Source: an uncultured Clostridia bacterium
GTDB taxonomy: Bacteria > Bacillota > Clostridia > UBA1381 > UMGS1253
DNA: 18,022 bases
Reading direction: 5' to 3'
Assembly: GCA_937892135.1 (NCBI GenBank)
Contig: CALAUK010000131.1
Location: forward strand, 1 to 18,022
Shown: in pieces, positions 1-7,366 of the stretch
How positions within the stretch are numbered: position 1 is the first letter of the stretch
Layout: each line of letters begins with the position of its first letter
Made by a program: the position numbers and the translations under genes
The notes under the pieces: generated by a model
What the model was told of the DNA's origin: nothing
Seen by the model: only the letters and a program-made list of their open reading frames with translations
Databases searched by the model: none

Positions 1-2
1 AT

Positions 3-50
3 ATCTATGAGCAAATTGTAGCGATTTTATCTATCGTTTGTGGTGAATAG
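3..50 (+). CDS. possible 3' end of a plus-strand gene (partial)
   Basis: One plus-strand frame is open from the window edge to a TAG at 48-50 and encodes 15 residues ending IVAILSIVCGE. It is followed 33 bases later by a strong hairpin with a T-rich tail in the plus direction, as expected for the end of a gene converging on tspO. The stretch is too short to assign a function, and an open frame of this length can occur by chance, so this is only a candidate. Confidence 0.3.
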   Translation: MYEQIVAILSIVCGE

Positions 51-82
51 TCATATCAAATGTAAATAGAATTTTTTTGCAC

Positions 83-124
83 AAACCAAAAAACCGTTAC
101 CTGATAGTAACGGTTTTTTGGTTT
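83..124. terminator. bidirectional rho-independent terminator
   Basis: The arms 83-100 and 107-124 are perfectly complementary over 18 bp around a 6-base loop (CTGATA). The core is AACCGTTAC/GTAACGGTT, flanked by A runs on the left and T runs on the right, so a U-tract follows the stem in both directions. It directly abuts the tspO stop codon on the minus strand and would also end any plus-strand gene entering from the left edge. Confidence 0.9.
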
Positions 125-592
125 TTAATTTAAAAGAAAAATCATAAAGGTTAAATACCCCGCAAATGTTACCCACAAAAGATACGGAATCTGAAGATAT
201 GCCGCAAGAGGCGAAATTTTATAAAATCGAAGTATCATCGATATAATTAGTACCCACAAAATCAAAAGCCATAAGAATGCGAAAAAATATGTCTTAAGAT
301 TAAAAAATATTATGCTCCAGAAAAAGTTTACCACAAGCTGCAAAACATAAACCTTTAAAGCCTCAACTCTTTCTTCACCCTCACCCTTTGTGTATACAAT
401 GGCGCTGCTTATTCCCATAAGTGTAAAAAGTATAGTCCACACAATAGGAAAAACTATCGCCGGAGGCGCTAAAGAGGGCCTGTTGATAGTTCCATATACA
501 TCCATATTCCCGCTTGTAAAAAGCGCTGAAAGCGCACCCACTCCAAGCGCTATCAAAACACTTATTACATAGGGCTTTATTTTTTTCCACAT
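125..592 (-). CDS. tspO: TspO/MBR family membrane protein
   Basis: This is a 155-residue, very hydrophobic protein with about five membrane segments, the normal size and topology of the TspO/peripheral benzodiazepine receptor family. Family hallmarks are visible: RPSLAPP at 38-44 followed by W52, QLVVNFFWS at 85-93, and IPYLLWVTFAGYL at 135-147. In other bacteria TspO proteins bind or degrade tetrapyrroles and affect stress responses; the ligand here is unknown. The start is set by AAGGAGG (600-606) seven bases upstream of ATG. A second ATG four bases further upstream is in another frame. The gene lies alone between two terminators, so it is probably monocistronic. Confidence 0.93.
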   Translation of the reverse strand: MWKKIKPYVISVLIALGVGALSALFTSGNMDVYGTINRPSLAPPAIVFPIVWTILFTLMGISSAIVYTKGEGEERVEALKVYVLQLVVNFFWSIIFFNLKTYFFAFLWLLILWVLIISMILRFYKISPLAAYLQIPYLLWVTFAGYLTFMIFLLN

Positions 593-615
593 ACATAAAC
601 CTCCTTTTTCGTCTA

Positions 616-621
616 ATTATA
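616..621 (-). promoter_or_regulatory. candidate -10 box for tspO
   Basis: Read on the minus strand there is a perfect TATAAT about 24 bases upstream of the tspO start, between the terminator of the M23 gene and the tspO ribosome binding site. No convincing -35 hexamer sits 16-18 bp upstream, so the promoter is weak, atypical or activator-dependent. Confidence 0.4.
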
Positions 622-650
622 TGTTAAAAAAGGAGTGTTTATGCACTAAA

Positions 651-673
651 AAAGCCTGCGTTTCGCAGGCTTT
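651..673 (-). terminator. rho-independent terminator of the M23 peptidase gene
   Basis: A 10-bp perfect stem AAAGCCTGCG/CGCAGGCTTT surrounds a TTT loop. On the minus strand it is followed by a T run (6 T) and begins four bases after the stop codon of the M23 gene. It insulates tspO from that gene. Confidence 0.9.
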
Positions 674-677
674 AATA

Positions 678-2507
678 TTAAATGTATTTTTCCGGATTCT
701 GTGTTGAGCCGTTTTTAAGTATTTCAAAATGGCAGTGGTTACCGGTTGAGTTTCCGGTTGAACCCATATAAGCAATAACCTCGCCCTTTGAAACAATATC
801 GCCGGCCTTAACTGTCAGCTTGCTGTTATGAGCGTAATAGGTAACATATCCGTTCTGGTGGTCTATCTTTACCATATATCCGTATCCGCCCGACCAGCCG
901 GCAAAAATTACTTTTCCGTGGTCTGCCGCTACAATAGGACTTCCATAGCTTCCGGCAATATCAAGTCCTGTATGAAATCCGCGGCTGCGGCTTCCGTAAC
1001 GGGAAGAAATATAACCCCTTGCAGGAGTGATAAAGTTTGCAGTTCCAACTCCCGCAGGACGCTTTTTAGTTCCCACAAGCATAACCTGAGTCACAGGCTC
1101 TTTTATAACTGTTTCAGAAAGAATTTCTTCGTTTTCCACCTTGCCGTTTACCTTAGTAACTGTTTTTACGATTTCCTTTTCTCCCTCTTCACCGTATGTA
1201 GTTACTTTATTGCTTCCGACATAGCGACTCGAATCGTCAACTCTTTCTTCTTCATAAGCAATAACTTCTTTAACAGTAACAGTCTGAACTGTTGTAACAT
1301 TTATTATAGGCTCGTATGCTGCAACCAACAGCTCATCGCCTATATCAAGCTCATCATCTTCGAGATTGTTAAGAGCTTTAAGCTCGCTCACGCTCATATC
1401 AAAATTATAAGCAATAGAGCCTAAAACATCGCCCTCTTCAACCACATAAACCTGCTTTGATTTGCTTCCGTTAAGCATTTTAACAACCATATCAACATCG
1501 CTCATAAGAAGACTTGCAGGAGCCATTTCGCAAACGGAATACATCTTTTTATCAGTTGTATATTCTACATCTTCGCTTCCGCCTGTGAACTGATTTTTAA
1601 ATTCTTCTATTGCTCTTTTTGCATCCTCTTCACTCGAAACACCTGCAATAGCCGTCTCTCCAATGTATATAACATGCATTTCATAAAGCTCTGAGTTTGT
1701 TTTTAAAATAGCATCTCTTATCTCTTCATCTGAAGAATATCCGCCTCTTTTAGCGAAGCGCTTGTCAAAATCATCAGGCAAGTCAAAAGGCACTGCATCA
1801 TCGCCAAAGCTTAGCTTAAACTCTTCATTAATCTTATTTAAAACAGCCTGAACTCTTTCGGGATTTTCAACTCTTATAGTTGCATCGCCTAATTTATATT
1901 CATACACATTTGCAAAGTTTGCAAAAACAACAGTAACAAAAATAACTGCTACCAATAGCACTGCCGCAACAGACAAAGCCTTTGTTTTGCTCTTGTCTGA
2001 AAGAACACCTGCCATCTTTTCTGCAAAAGAGCTATCGTTTTTCTTTTTGCTGTAAGCGCCCTCTCTCTTTCTTACTACTTCGCCAAAGCCTTTAGGCTCT
2101 TCTTTAACCTCAACAGGTATATAAATTTCTCTTTCAGGCTTTTCCAAGGGTTCTTTTTCTGTTATTCTGCCCGCAAGAAAATCAGCCTTTTCAGCCTCTT
2201 CATTTCTCTTGCTCTCTAAAATACGCTCAGCTCTTTTTCTGGCATATTCTTTCTTTTTGGCTCTTGTTTTTATCATATCTCCGACATTTTCACAGAATGC
2301 TTTTGCACCGCCAGCAATCTTAGAGACAGAGCTTTCCTCTTTTTCACTTCTGACAACCGCGCCAAACTTAGCATTTGTGCTCGATTCTTCTTTTACTTCC
2401 ATAACAGTATCGCCTGTATTATATTCATCTGTGACCGCAACGCATCTTCTGTTTCTTTCCGCTGAACGCTCAGCTAGAGATTCGCTTCTGGGTTTGCTGC
2501 CTGCCAT
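678..2507 (-). CDS. membrane-anchored LysM-G5-M23 peptidoglycan endopeptidase
   Basis: This is a 609-residue wall hydrolase. Residues 1-175 are charged, Lys/Glu-rich and predicted cytoplasmic. A single membrane helix follows at about 177-198 (ALSVAAVLLVAVIFVTVVFA). Outside are a region of unknown fold (about 200-350), a LysM peptidoglycan-binding domain (352-396, VYVVEEGDVLGSIA), a G5 domain (about 400-482) and a C-terminal M23 lysostaphin-type zinc peptidase (about 490-606). The metal and catalytic residues are present: HTGLD (H512, D516), YAH (H560) and HCH (H591, H593). An upstream in-frame ATG would add 20 residues, but GAGGTGG directly before this ATG decides the start. This LysM/G5/M23 order is known from Gram-positive cell-separation and sporulation enzymes. 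The specific role here is inferred only as wall remodelling. Confidence 0.92.
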   Translation of the reverse strand: MAGSKPRSESLAERSAERNRRCVAVTDEYNTGDTVMEVKEESSTNAKFGAVVRSEKEESSVSKIAGGAKAFCENVGDMIKTRAKKKEYARKRAERILESKRNEEAEKADFLAGRITEKEPLEKPEREIYIPVEVKEEPKGFGEVVRKREGAYSKKKNDSSFAEKMAGVLSDKSKTKALSVAAVLLVAVIFVTVVFANFANVYEYKLGDATIRVENPERVQAVLNKINEEFKLSFGDDAVPFDLPDDFDKRFAKRGGYSSDEEIRDAILKTNSELYEMHVIYIGETAIAGVSSEEDAKRAIEEFKNQFTGGSEDVEYTTDKKMYSVCEMAPASLLMSDVDMVVKMLNGSKSKQVYVVEEGDVLGSIAYNFDMSVSELKALNNLEDDELDIGDELLVAAYEPIINVTTVQTVTVKEVIAYEEERVDDSSRYVGSNKVTTYGEEGEKEIVKTVTKVNGKVENEEILSETVIKEPVTQVMLVGTKKRPAGVGTANFITPARGYISSRYGSRSRGFHTGLDIAGSYGSPIVAADHGKVIFAGWSGGYGYMVKIDHQNGYVTYYAHNSKLTVKAGDIVSKGEVIAYMGSTGNSTGNHCHFEILKNGSTQNPEKYI

Positions 2508-2636
2508 ATTTCCACCTCTTTTAATTTTTTCGTAATAATTTAAAAAATCAGGTTTAAAAATTATCACAGCCCGGTGAATTCAAAATTTCCCGAATTATTT
2601 GGATTTTTACTGTATGCCGAAATCCACCTAAGTACC

Positions 2637-2665
2637 ATTTTACAACATTTTCAAGAGAAAATCAA
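2637..2665 (-). promoter_or_regulatory. predicted sigma-A-type promoter of the M23 gene
   Basis: On the minus strand, TTGATT (2660-2665) and TAAAAT (2637-2642) are separated by 17 bp. The predicted start lies near 2630, giving a leader of about 120 bases before the chosen ATG. It sits just downstream of the pot operon terminator, consistent with an independent transcription unit. Confidence 0.55.
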
Positions 2666-2731
2666 GTCTTTTTGTAATTATTTTGTAAAATTTGCGTCAT
2701 AGTAAAGCTTATTACTCCATATTTAATTTTA

Positions 2732-2768
2732 AAACAAAAAAGTTGCGGAAATCCGCAACTTTTTTTGT
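2732..2768 (-). terminator. rho-independent terminator of the pot operon
   Basis: The stem AGTTGCGGA/TCCGCAACT (2741-2749 with 2752-2760) is extended by A/T runs on both sides, so it could work in both directions. It begins three bases after the potD stop codon and closes the potABCD transcription unit. Confidence 0.9.
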
Positions 2769-2770
2769 TT

Positions 2771-3826
2771 TTAGCCTGCTTTAACTTCGTCCCAGGCTTC
2801 GTTAAAATATTTATTGTTTAAAGTTATAAACTCTTCGCATTTTCCTAAAAGCTCATCATCGGGATATACTGCAGGGTCATCTAAAACTTCAGGATCCATA
2901 AGCTTTTTAGCTTCTGTATTAGGAGATGCATAGCCCGTTTCTTCACTGTTCATCTGAGCAATATCGGGCCTTAACATAAAGTTTAAAAACGCCTCTGCCT
3001 CTTCTTTGTTTTCCGACGATTCTAAAATTGCAAAGCAGTCAACCGCGATATTTGTTCCCTCTTTAGGAATTACATAACACAAATTGTCGTCCATTTCAGC
3101 GGCATACACACCCTCGCCTGAATAAACAAGCGCCAAAGCCGCAGTACCATCTGAAACTTTATCCACCAAATCATCGGTTCCATAAGCAAGAAGATGCTTT
3201 TTCTGCTCTAAAAGCTTTTCTTTTGCCTGCCTGATGTGCTCAGGGTCAATATCGTTCATAGAATAGCCAAAGGATTTTAATGAAATTCCGATAGAGTCTC
3301 TTACGGAATCAAGCATACAAATCTGACCTGAGAAGTTCTCATAATCAAACAAATCCTCCACAGAATCAATCACAACATCTCCAACAAGCTCTTTATTATA
3401 AAGTATTCCTATTGTGCCCCACAAGTACGGAATAGAATACTTTCCGTCCGGGTCGTATGACCTGTTTTCTGTAAACACCGGGTCAAGATTTTTGATGTTT
3501 GGTATGTTATCAAAATTCAGCTCGTGAAGCATGCCCTCGTCTGCCATTTTCTTAACCATATAGTCAGACGGAACAATAACATCATAAGAGTTATCGCCTG
3601 AATTTTTAACCTTTGTGTACATCGCTTCGTTTTCATTGTAAGTATCGTACTCAATTTTAATTCCGGTTTCCTCATAGAACATATCAAGCACATCCTCAGC
3701 GATGAATTCACCCCAGTTATATACTCTTAACACTTTTTCTTCTGTCTTGTCGCAGGCGGAAAACGAAAAACCAAACGCCATAACACAGCAAGACGCAAGA
3801 AATACCGAAAAAATTCTTTTTATCAT
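2771..3826 (-). CDS. potD: spermidine/putrescine ABC transporter substrate-binding lipoprotein
   Basis: This 351-residue protein has a lysine-arginine start, a hydrophobic stretch and a lipobox-like FSAC with Cys25, so it is probably a lipid-anchored extracellular receptor. The mature part opens with RVYNWGEFI (34-42), the typical opening of PotD/PotF polyamine receptors, followed by DVIVPSDYMV and the two-lobe type II binding-protein pattern. It is the last gene of potABCD and would deliver polyamines to PotB/PotC. Its SD (AAGGAGG) overlaps the potC stop codon, and the gap to potC is 12 bases, so translation is likely coupled. Whether it prefers spermidine or putrescine cannot be read from the sequence by eye. 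Confidence 0.93.
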   Translation of the reverse strand: MIKRIFSVFLASCCVMAFGFSFSACDKTEEKVLRVYNWGEFIAEDVLDMFYEETGIKIEYDTYNENEAMYTKVKNSGDNSYDVIVPSDYMVKKMADEGMLHELNFDNIPNIKNLDPVFTENRSYDPDGKYSIPYLWGTIGILYNKELVGDVVIDSVEDLFDYENFSGQICMLDSVRDSIGISLKSFGYSMNDIDPEHIRQAKEKLLEQKKHLLAYGTDDLVDKVSDGTAALALVYSGEGVYAAEMDDNLCYVIPKEGTNIAVDCFAILESSENKEEAEAFLNFMLRPDIAQMNSEETGYASPNTEAKKLMDPEVLDDPAVYPDDELLGKCEEFITLNNKYFNEAWDEVKAG

Positions 3827-3838
3827 TTTCTGCCCTCC

Positions 3839-4615
3839 TTAATTTATTGTATCCTTTTTCTTTGTTCTGAAGTTAACAATCAACAATAATATAAATATTG
3901 TCACAAACATAAGAGTGGACAAAGCATTTATAGAGGGGTTATATCTCTTACTTACAGCAGAGTATATGAATATCGAAAGGTTTGTTGCACCTGCACCTGC
4001 AGTAAAGAAGCTTACAACAAAATCATCAATCGAAAGTGTAAGAGCAAGCAAAAATCCCGTCATAATTCCGGGCATAATCTCAGGAACAACAATTTTTGAG
4101 TATGCCTTAAGAGGTGACGCTCCCAAGTCAAGAGCCGCCTCATACATATTATTGTTAAACTGAGAAAGCTTAGGTAGTACCGATATTATGACATACGGAA
4201 TATTAAAGCTTATATGTGACAATAAAAGAGATGTTTTTCCCAAAGGAATTCCTATAAATACGAAAAGTATCATAAGAGAAACACCTGTCACAATATCAGG
4301 ATTCACAACAGGAAGACGTGTTATATTCATAACAACAGCCTTAGAGCTCTTCTTCATTTTATGAATTCCGATTGCCGCAAATGTGCCTATAACAGTTGCA
4401 ATCACTGCTGACAAAATAGCAGTCCACAAGGTTGTCTGAAGCGCCTCAAGCATTTCAGAGTCCTCAAAAATCTGCTTATACCAGTCTAAAGTGAAGCCTT
4501 TCCATGTTGAGCCTTTTGTTGTGGAGTTGTTAAAAGAATACACCGCCATAACAAGAATCGGCGCATACATAAACAGATAAATTAAAGTAAGGTAAAGTTT
4601 TCTTAATGATTTCAT
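3839..4615 (-). CDS. potC: spermidine/putrescine ABC transporter permease PotC
   Basis: This 258-residue inner permease subunit has about six hydrophobic segments, the usual PotC length. The cytoplasmic coupling (EAA) loop is clear at about 159-178 (EAALDLGAS, then PEIMPG), the part expected to dock on the ATPase PotA. Residues 195-200 (SIDDFV) match the strongly conserved SxDDF signature of PotC-type permeases. The ATG shares one base with the potB stop (TGATG). A good SD, GGGAGGTGG, lies nine bases upstream inside potB, so the pair is translationally coupled. It forms the channel with PotB. Confidence 0.94.
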   Translation of the reverse strand: MKSLRKLYLTLIYLFMYAPILVMAVYSFNNSTTKGSTWKGFTLDWYKQIFEDSEMLEALQTTLWTAILSAVIATVIGTFAAIGIHKMKKSSKAVVMNITRLPVVNPDIVTGVSLMILFVFIGIPLGKTSLLLSHISFNIPYVIISVLPKLSQFNNNMYEAALDLGASPLKAYSKIVVPEIMPGIMTGFLLALTLSIDDFVVSFFTAGAGATNLSIFIYSAVSKRYNPSINALSTLMFVTIFILLLIVNFRTKKKDTIN

Positions 4616-5445
4616 CAGAAAAGTCCACCTCCCTCATCATCTTTATCGTACTTCGCAGTAAACATCATAGAGGCAAGTATTATAACAATCAAAACAACTG
4701 ATATAGCCGCTCCCTTATGCCAGTTATCCTGAAGCACGAACTGATTTTCAATAAGGTTTCCCATAAGACTTGTTTTTCTTCCGCTTAAAATGTTTGAAAC
4801 CGCAAAGGTTGTTACCGCCGGCATAAACACCATAGTTATTCCCGAAACAATACCGGGAATGCTTAGAGGGAAGATAATCTTTTTAAACACAGAAATCTTA
4901 TCTGCGCCCAGATCCTGAGCCGCCTCAACGGCATTTTTGTCTATCTTGATAAGCACAGAATGAATCGGCAGAATCATAAACGGCAGAAAGTTATAAACCA
5001 TACCGAAAACGATTGCCGCATCATTATACAAAAATTTTACGGAGCCTAGTCCTATACTGTTTAAAAGCATATTAACAAGACCGTTATTATCTAAAAGAAT
5101 CATCCATGCATAAGTTCTTAAAAGAAGACTCATCCACATAGGAACAACAAGCATAGACATTAAAAATCCTTTGTTTTTAAAATCCGAACGGGCAAGTATG
5201 TATGCAACGGGATAACCAAGAAGAAAACATATTACTGTCGCAAGAGCTGAATATCCCAGTGACCTCCACAGCACCGCCATATAAATCTTGTTTGTGAAAA
5301 ATTCCTTATAGTTCTGAAGCGAAAATACAACAGAACCGTTATCGGTTTCAACAGTAAAACCGTAATACAGCATAAGAATCATCGGTATAACAGTAAAAAC
5401 TACCGCCCATAAAACATAGGGGTAGGCAATCCATGACTTTCTCAC
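4615..5445 (-). CDS. potB: spermidine/putrescine ABC transporter permease PotB
   Basis: This 276-residue permease has about six membrane segments (the first at about 8-30) and an EAA loop at 174-193 (EAAQDLGAD) with the following PLSIPGI, as in PotB/type I ABC importers of the polyamine/thiamine/iron family. Translation appears to start at GTG, which overlaps the potA stop by four bases (GTGA), with GGAGG ten bases upstream. The weaker codon and overlap suggest its output is tied to potA translation. The C-terminus is acidic and glycine-rich (DKDDEGGGLF), which is unremarkable. Confidence 0.93.
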   Translation of the reverse strand: MRKSWIAYPYVLWAVVFTVIPMILMLYYGFTVETDNGSVVFSLQNYKEFFTNKIYMAVLWRSLGYSALATVICFLLGYPVAYILARSDFKNKGFLMSMLVVPMWMSLLLRTYAWMILLDNNGLVNMLLNSIGLGSVKFLYNDAAIVFGMVYNFLPFMILPIHSVLIKIDKNAVEAAQDLGADKISVFKKIIFPLSIPGIVSGITMVFMPAVTTFAVSNILSGRKTSLMGNLIENQFVLQDNWHKGAAISVVLIVIILASMMFTAKYDKDDEGGGLF

Positions 5446-6497
5446 AGACCACTCGCCTCCTTATGCATTATATGAATGTCAAATGGTTTGACGCTGAGGC
5501 CAACATTTTCACCCACCTGACTGGCTTTAGTTGATTGAACCAAAAATTCATATTTGCCTGTGTCAACCACCATTTCGTAATGCACACCTTTAAATATGCA
5601 GGACTTGACAAGACCTGTAAGTGCGCTTATTTCATCATCGGGCTCTGAAATCTTAATATCTTCCGGTCTTATTACCACGTCAACCGCTTCGTTTTCTTCA
5701 AAGCCTTTATCAACACAAACAAAATCGGTATCCAAAAAGTTTACCAATTCATCTTTTTTCATTATTCCGTCTATAATATTTGACTCACCGATAAAGTCAG
5801 CAACAAACGCATTTTCTGGCTCATTGTAAATATCCTGCGGAGTTCCCATCTGCTGAATAACACCGCCACGCATAACAACTATCGTGTCAGACATTGTAAG
5901 AGCTTCTTCCTGGTCGTGAGTTACATAAATAAATGTAATACCAAGCTCTTTCTGGATATTCTTAAGCTCTATCTGCATTTCTTTACGAAGCTTAAGGTCA
6001 AGTGCGCCAAGGGGCTCATCTAAAAGCAAAACATCAGGTTCGTTAACAAGCGCACGCGCAATTGCAACTCTCTGCTGCTGACCGCCCGACAAGGCATCTA
6101 TATCTCTTTTATCGTAGCCCTCAAGACCAACAAGCTTAAGCATAGCCAAAACCTTTTTTTCGATTTCCTTTTTGTCTACCTTTTTAAGCTTTAAGCCAAA
6201 AGCTACGTTTTCATACACATTCATATGAGGAAAAAGGGCATACTTCTGAAACACCGTATTAAGCTTACGCTTATGCGGCGGAAGAGAGGTAATATCTTCT
6301 CCATCATAATAAACCTTTCCCTCAGTAGGCTTAACAAAGCCACCTATAATACGGAGTGTTGTTGTTTTGCCACAGCCTGACGGGCCTAAAAGCGTAACAA
6401 ACTTATGCCTCTCAATTTCAAGAGACAAGTTTTTTAAAACCTCCGTTTCGCCAAAATCCATTGATACGTTTTCGAGACGTATTATCTGCTTGGACAT
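5442..6497 (-). CDS. potA: spermidine/putrescine ABC transporter ATPase
   Basis: This is a 351-residue ATP-binding subunit. The Walker A is GPSGCGKT (38-45), the Q-loop Gln is at 84 (VFQKYALFPH), the ABC signature is LSGGQ (136-140), the Walker B is VLLLDEP (156-162) and the H-loop His is at 194 (VTHDQEEA). After residue 240 comes a C-terminal TOBE-type regulatory domain (about 273-346, VVIRPEDI), as in PotA/MalK-type importer ATPases. It is the first gene of the operon. The SD GAAAGGGG (6506-6513) lies eight bases before ATG. Together with PotB, PotC and PotD it makes a complete importer, so polyamine uptake is well supported by both sequence and context. Confidence 0.95.
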   Translation of the reverse strand: MSKQIIRLENVSMDFGETEVLKNLSLEIERHKFVTLLGPSGCGKTTTLRIIGGFVKPTEGKVYYDGEDITSLPPHKRKLNTVFQKYALFPHMNVYENVAFGLKLKKVDKKEIEKKVLAMLKLVGLEGYDKRDIDALSGGQQQRVAIARALVNEPDVLLLDEPLGALDLKLRKEMQIELKNIQKELGITFIYVTHDQEEALTMSDTIVVMRGGVIQQMGTPQDIYNEPENAFVADFIGESNIIDGIMKKDELVNFLDTDFVCVDKGFEENEAVDVVIRPEDIKISEPDDEISALTGLVKSCIFKGVHYEMVVDTGKYEFLVQSTKASQVGENVGLSVKPFDIHIMHKEASGL

Positions 6498-6566
6498 TTA
6501 TCAATCCCCTTTCATATCACATATACCGCAAATTACACGATACTGCTTTATATTAAATCGCAAAAA

Positions 6567-6606
6567 ACCCCCTCTTTTTCAAAAATGAAAAAAAGCGAGT
6601 TTTTTT
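6567..6606 (-). terminator. terminator-like hairpin in the pot leader (possible attenuator)
   Basis: On the minus strand an A run and CTCGC plus a T run pair with an A run, GAGGGGG and a final run of six T, around a TTTT loop. By hand only one mismatch (G opposite G) and a few G-U pairs interrupt a stem of about 18 bp. It starts roughly ten bases after the predicted pot transcription start. It may be the terminator of ung read through the intergenic region, a conditional terminator of the pot operon, or a stabilising 5' stem. The sequence alone does not decide. Confidence 0.55.
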
Positions 6607-6621
6607 AATATCGACATATAT

Positions 6622-6650
6622 AATATATAACCTTTTTTAAGAAAAGTCAA
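6622..6650 (-). promoter_or_regulatory. predicted strong promoter of the potABCD operon
   Basis: On the minus strand, TTGACT (6645-6650) and TATATT (6622-6627) are separated by exactly 17 bp. The predicted start is near 6615, leaving a leader of about 118 bases that contains the terminator-like hairpin at 6567-6606. No better promoter was found between that hairpin and potA. Confidence 0.7.
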
Positions 6651-6691
6651 TATGTTTAAAGCATTTTTTTAGCCCGAAATCAATTTTATTT

Positions 6692-7366
6692 TTATATGTT
6701 TTCAATCTGCCAGTCAATTATCTCTTTTCCGCACTCTTCTAAAAGCTTATTTGCCATAGAAAAATGGCCGCAGCCCAGGAATCCTCTGTGCGCAGAAAGC
6801 GGACTCGGGTGAGGCGCTTCAAGCACGCTGTGGCACGGATTTGTTATAAGAGCCTTTTTTGCCCTTGCATTCCCACCCCACAGAAGAAAGACTATTTTTT
6901 CGTCTCTCTCGTTTAAAAGCTTTACTATATTATCTGTAAATATACTCCAGCCTATCGACTGATGAGAGTTTGCCTCTCCCGCACGGACTGTAAGAGAAGT
7001 ATTTAAAAGCAAAACGCCCTGCCTTGCCCATTTTTCAAGATATCCGTTGTTTGGAATATAGCACCCTAAATCATTTGAAAGCTCTTTATACATATTAAGA
7101 AGAGACGGCGGGATAGCCACTCCCTTTTGCACCGAGAATGCAAGCCCATGGGCCTGCCCCTCCCCGTGATACGGGTCCTGCCCTAATATTACAACCTTAA
7201 CATCTTTGTAAGCAGTAAGCTTTAAAGCATTAAAAATAGAATACATATCAGGATAAACAGTCCTCGTTTTATACTCATTTTTAAGAAAAGCGCGAAGCTT
7301 TTTATAATATTCTTTTTCAAATTCATCTTTTATAAGGTTGTCCCAGTCATTTCCTATAACTACCAT
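6692..7366 (-). CDS. ung: uracil-DNA glycosylase (family 1)
   Basis: This 224-residue base-excision repair enzyme removes uracil from DNA. Family 1 motifs are intact: GQDPYHG at 62-68 with the catalytic Asp64, LLLNTSLTV from 119, and HPSPLSAHRGF at 186-196 with the catalytic His186. An ATG seven codons upstream is also in frame, but it has no SD and lies within the preceding gene. The ATG chosen here shares a base with the stop of the prolyl isomerase gene (TAATG) and gives the usual family length, so coupled translation is likely. Transcription presumably comes from the promoter of the upstream gene. Confidence 0.95.
   Translation of the reverse strand: MVVIGNDWDNLIKDEFEKEYYKKLRAFLKNEYKTRTVYPDMYSIFNALKLTAYKDVKVVILGQDPYHGEGQAHGLAFSVQKGVAIPPSLLNMYKELSNDLGCYIPNNGYLEKWARQGVLLLNTSLTVRAGEANSHQSIGWSIFTDNIVKLLNERDEKIVFLLWGGNARAKKALITNPCHSVLEAPHPSPLSAHRGFLGCGHFSMANKLLEECGKEIIDWQIENI

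Noticed and set aside
828..1424. 198-codon plus-strand open frame opposite the M23 gene
   Set aside because: It is antisense to a gene with intact catalytic motifs, its composition is that of a reversed coding strand, and no ribosome binding site was noted.
6498..6520. Four-codon leader peptide (MKGD) just before potA
   Set aside because: The ATG is part of the potA SD region, has no SD of its own, and the peptide has no regulatory codon pattern.
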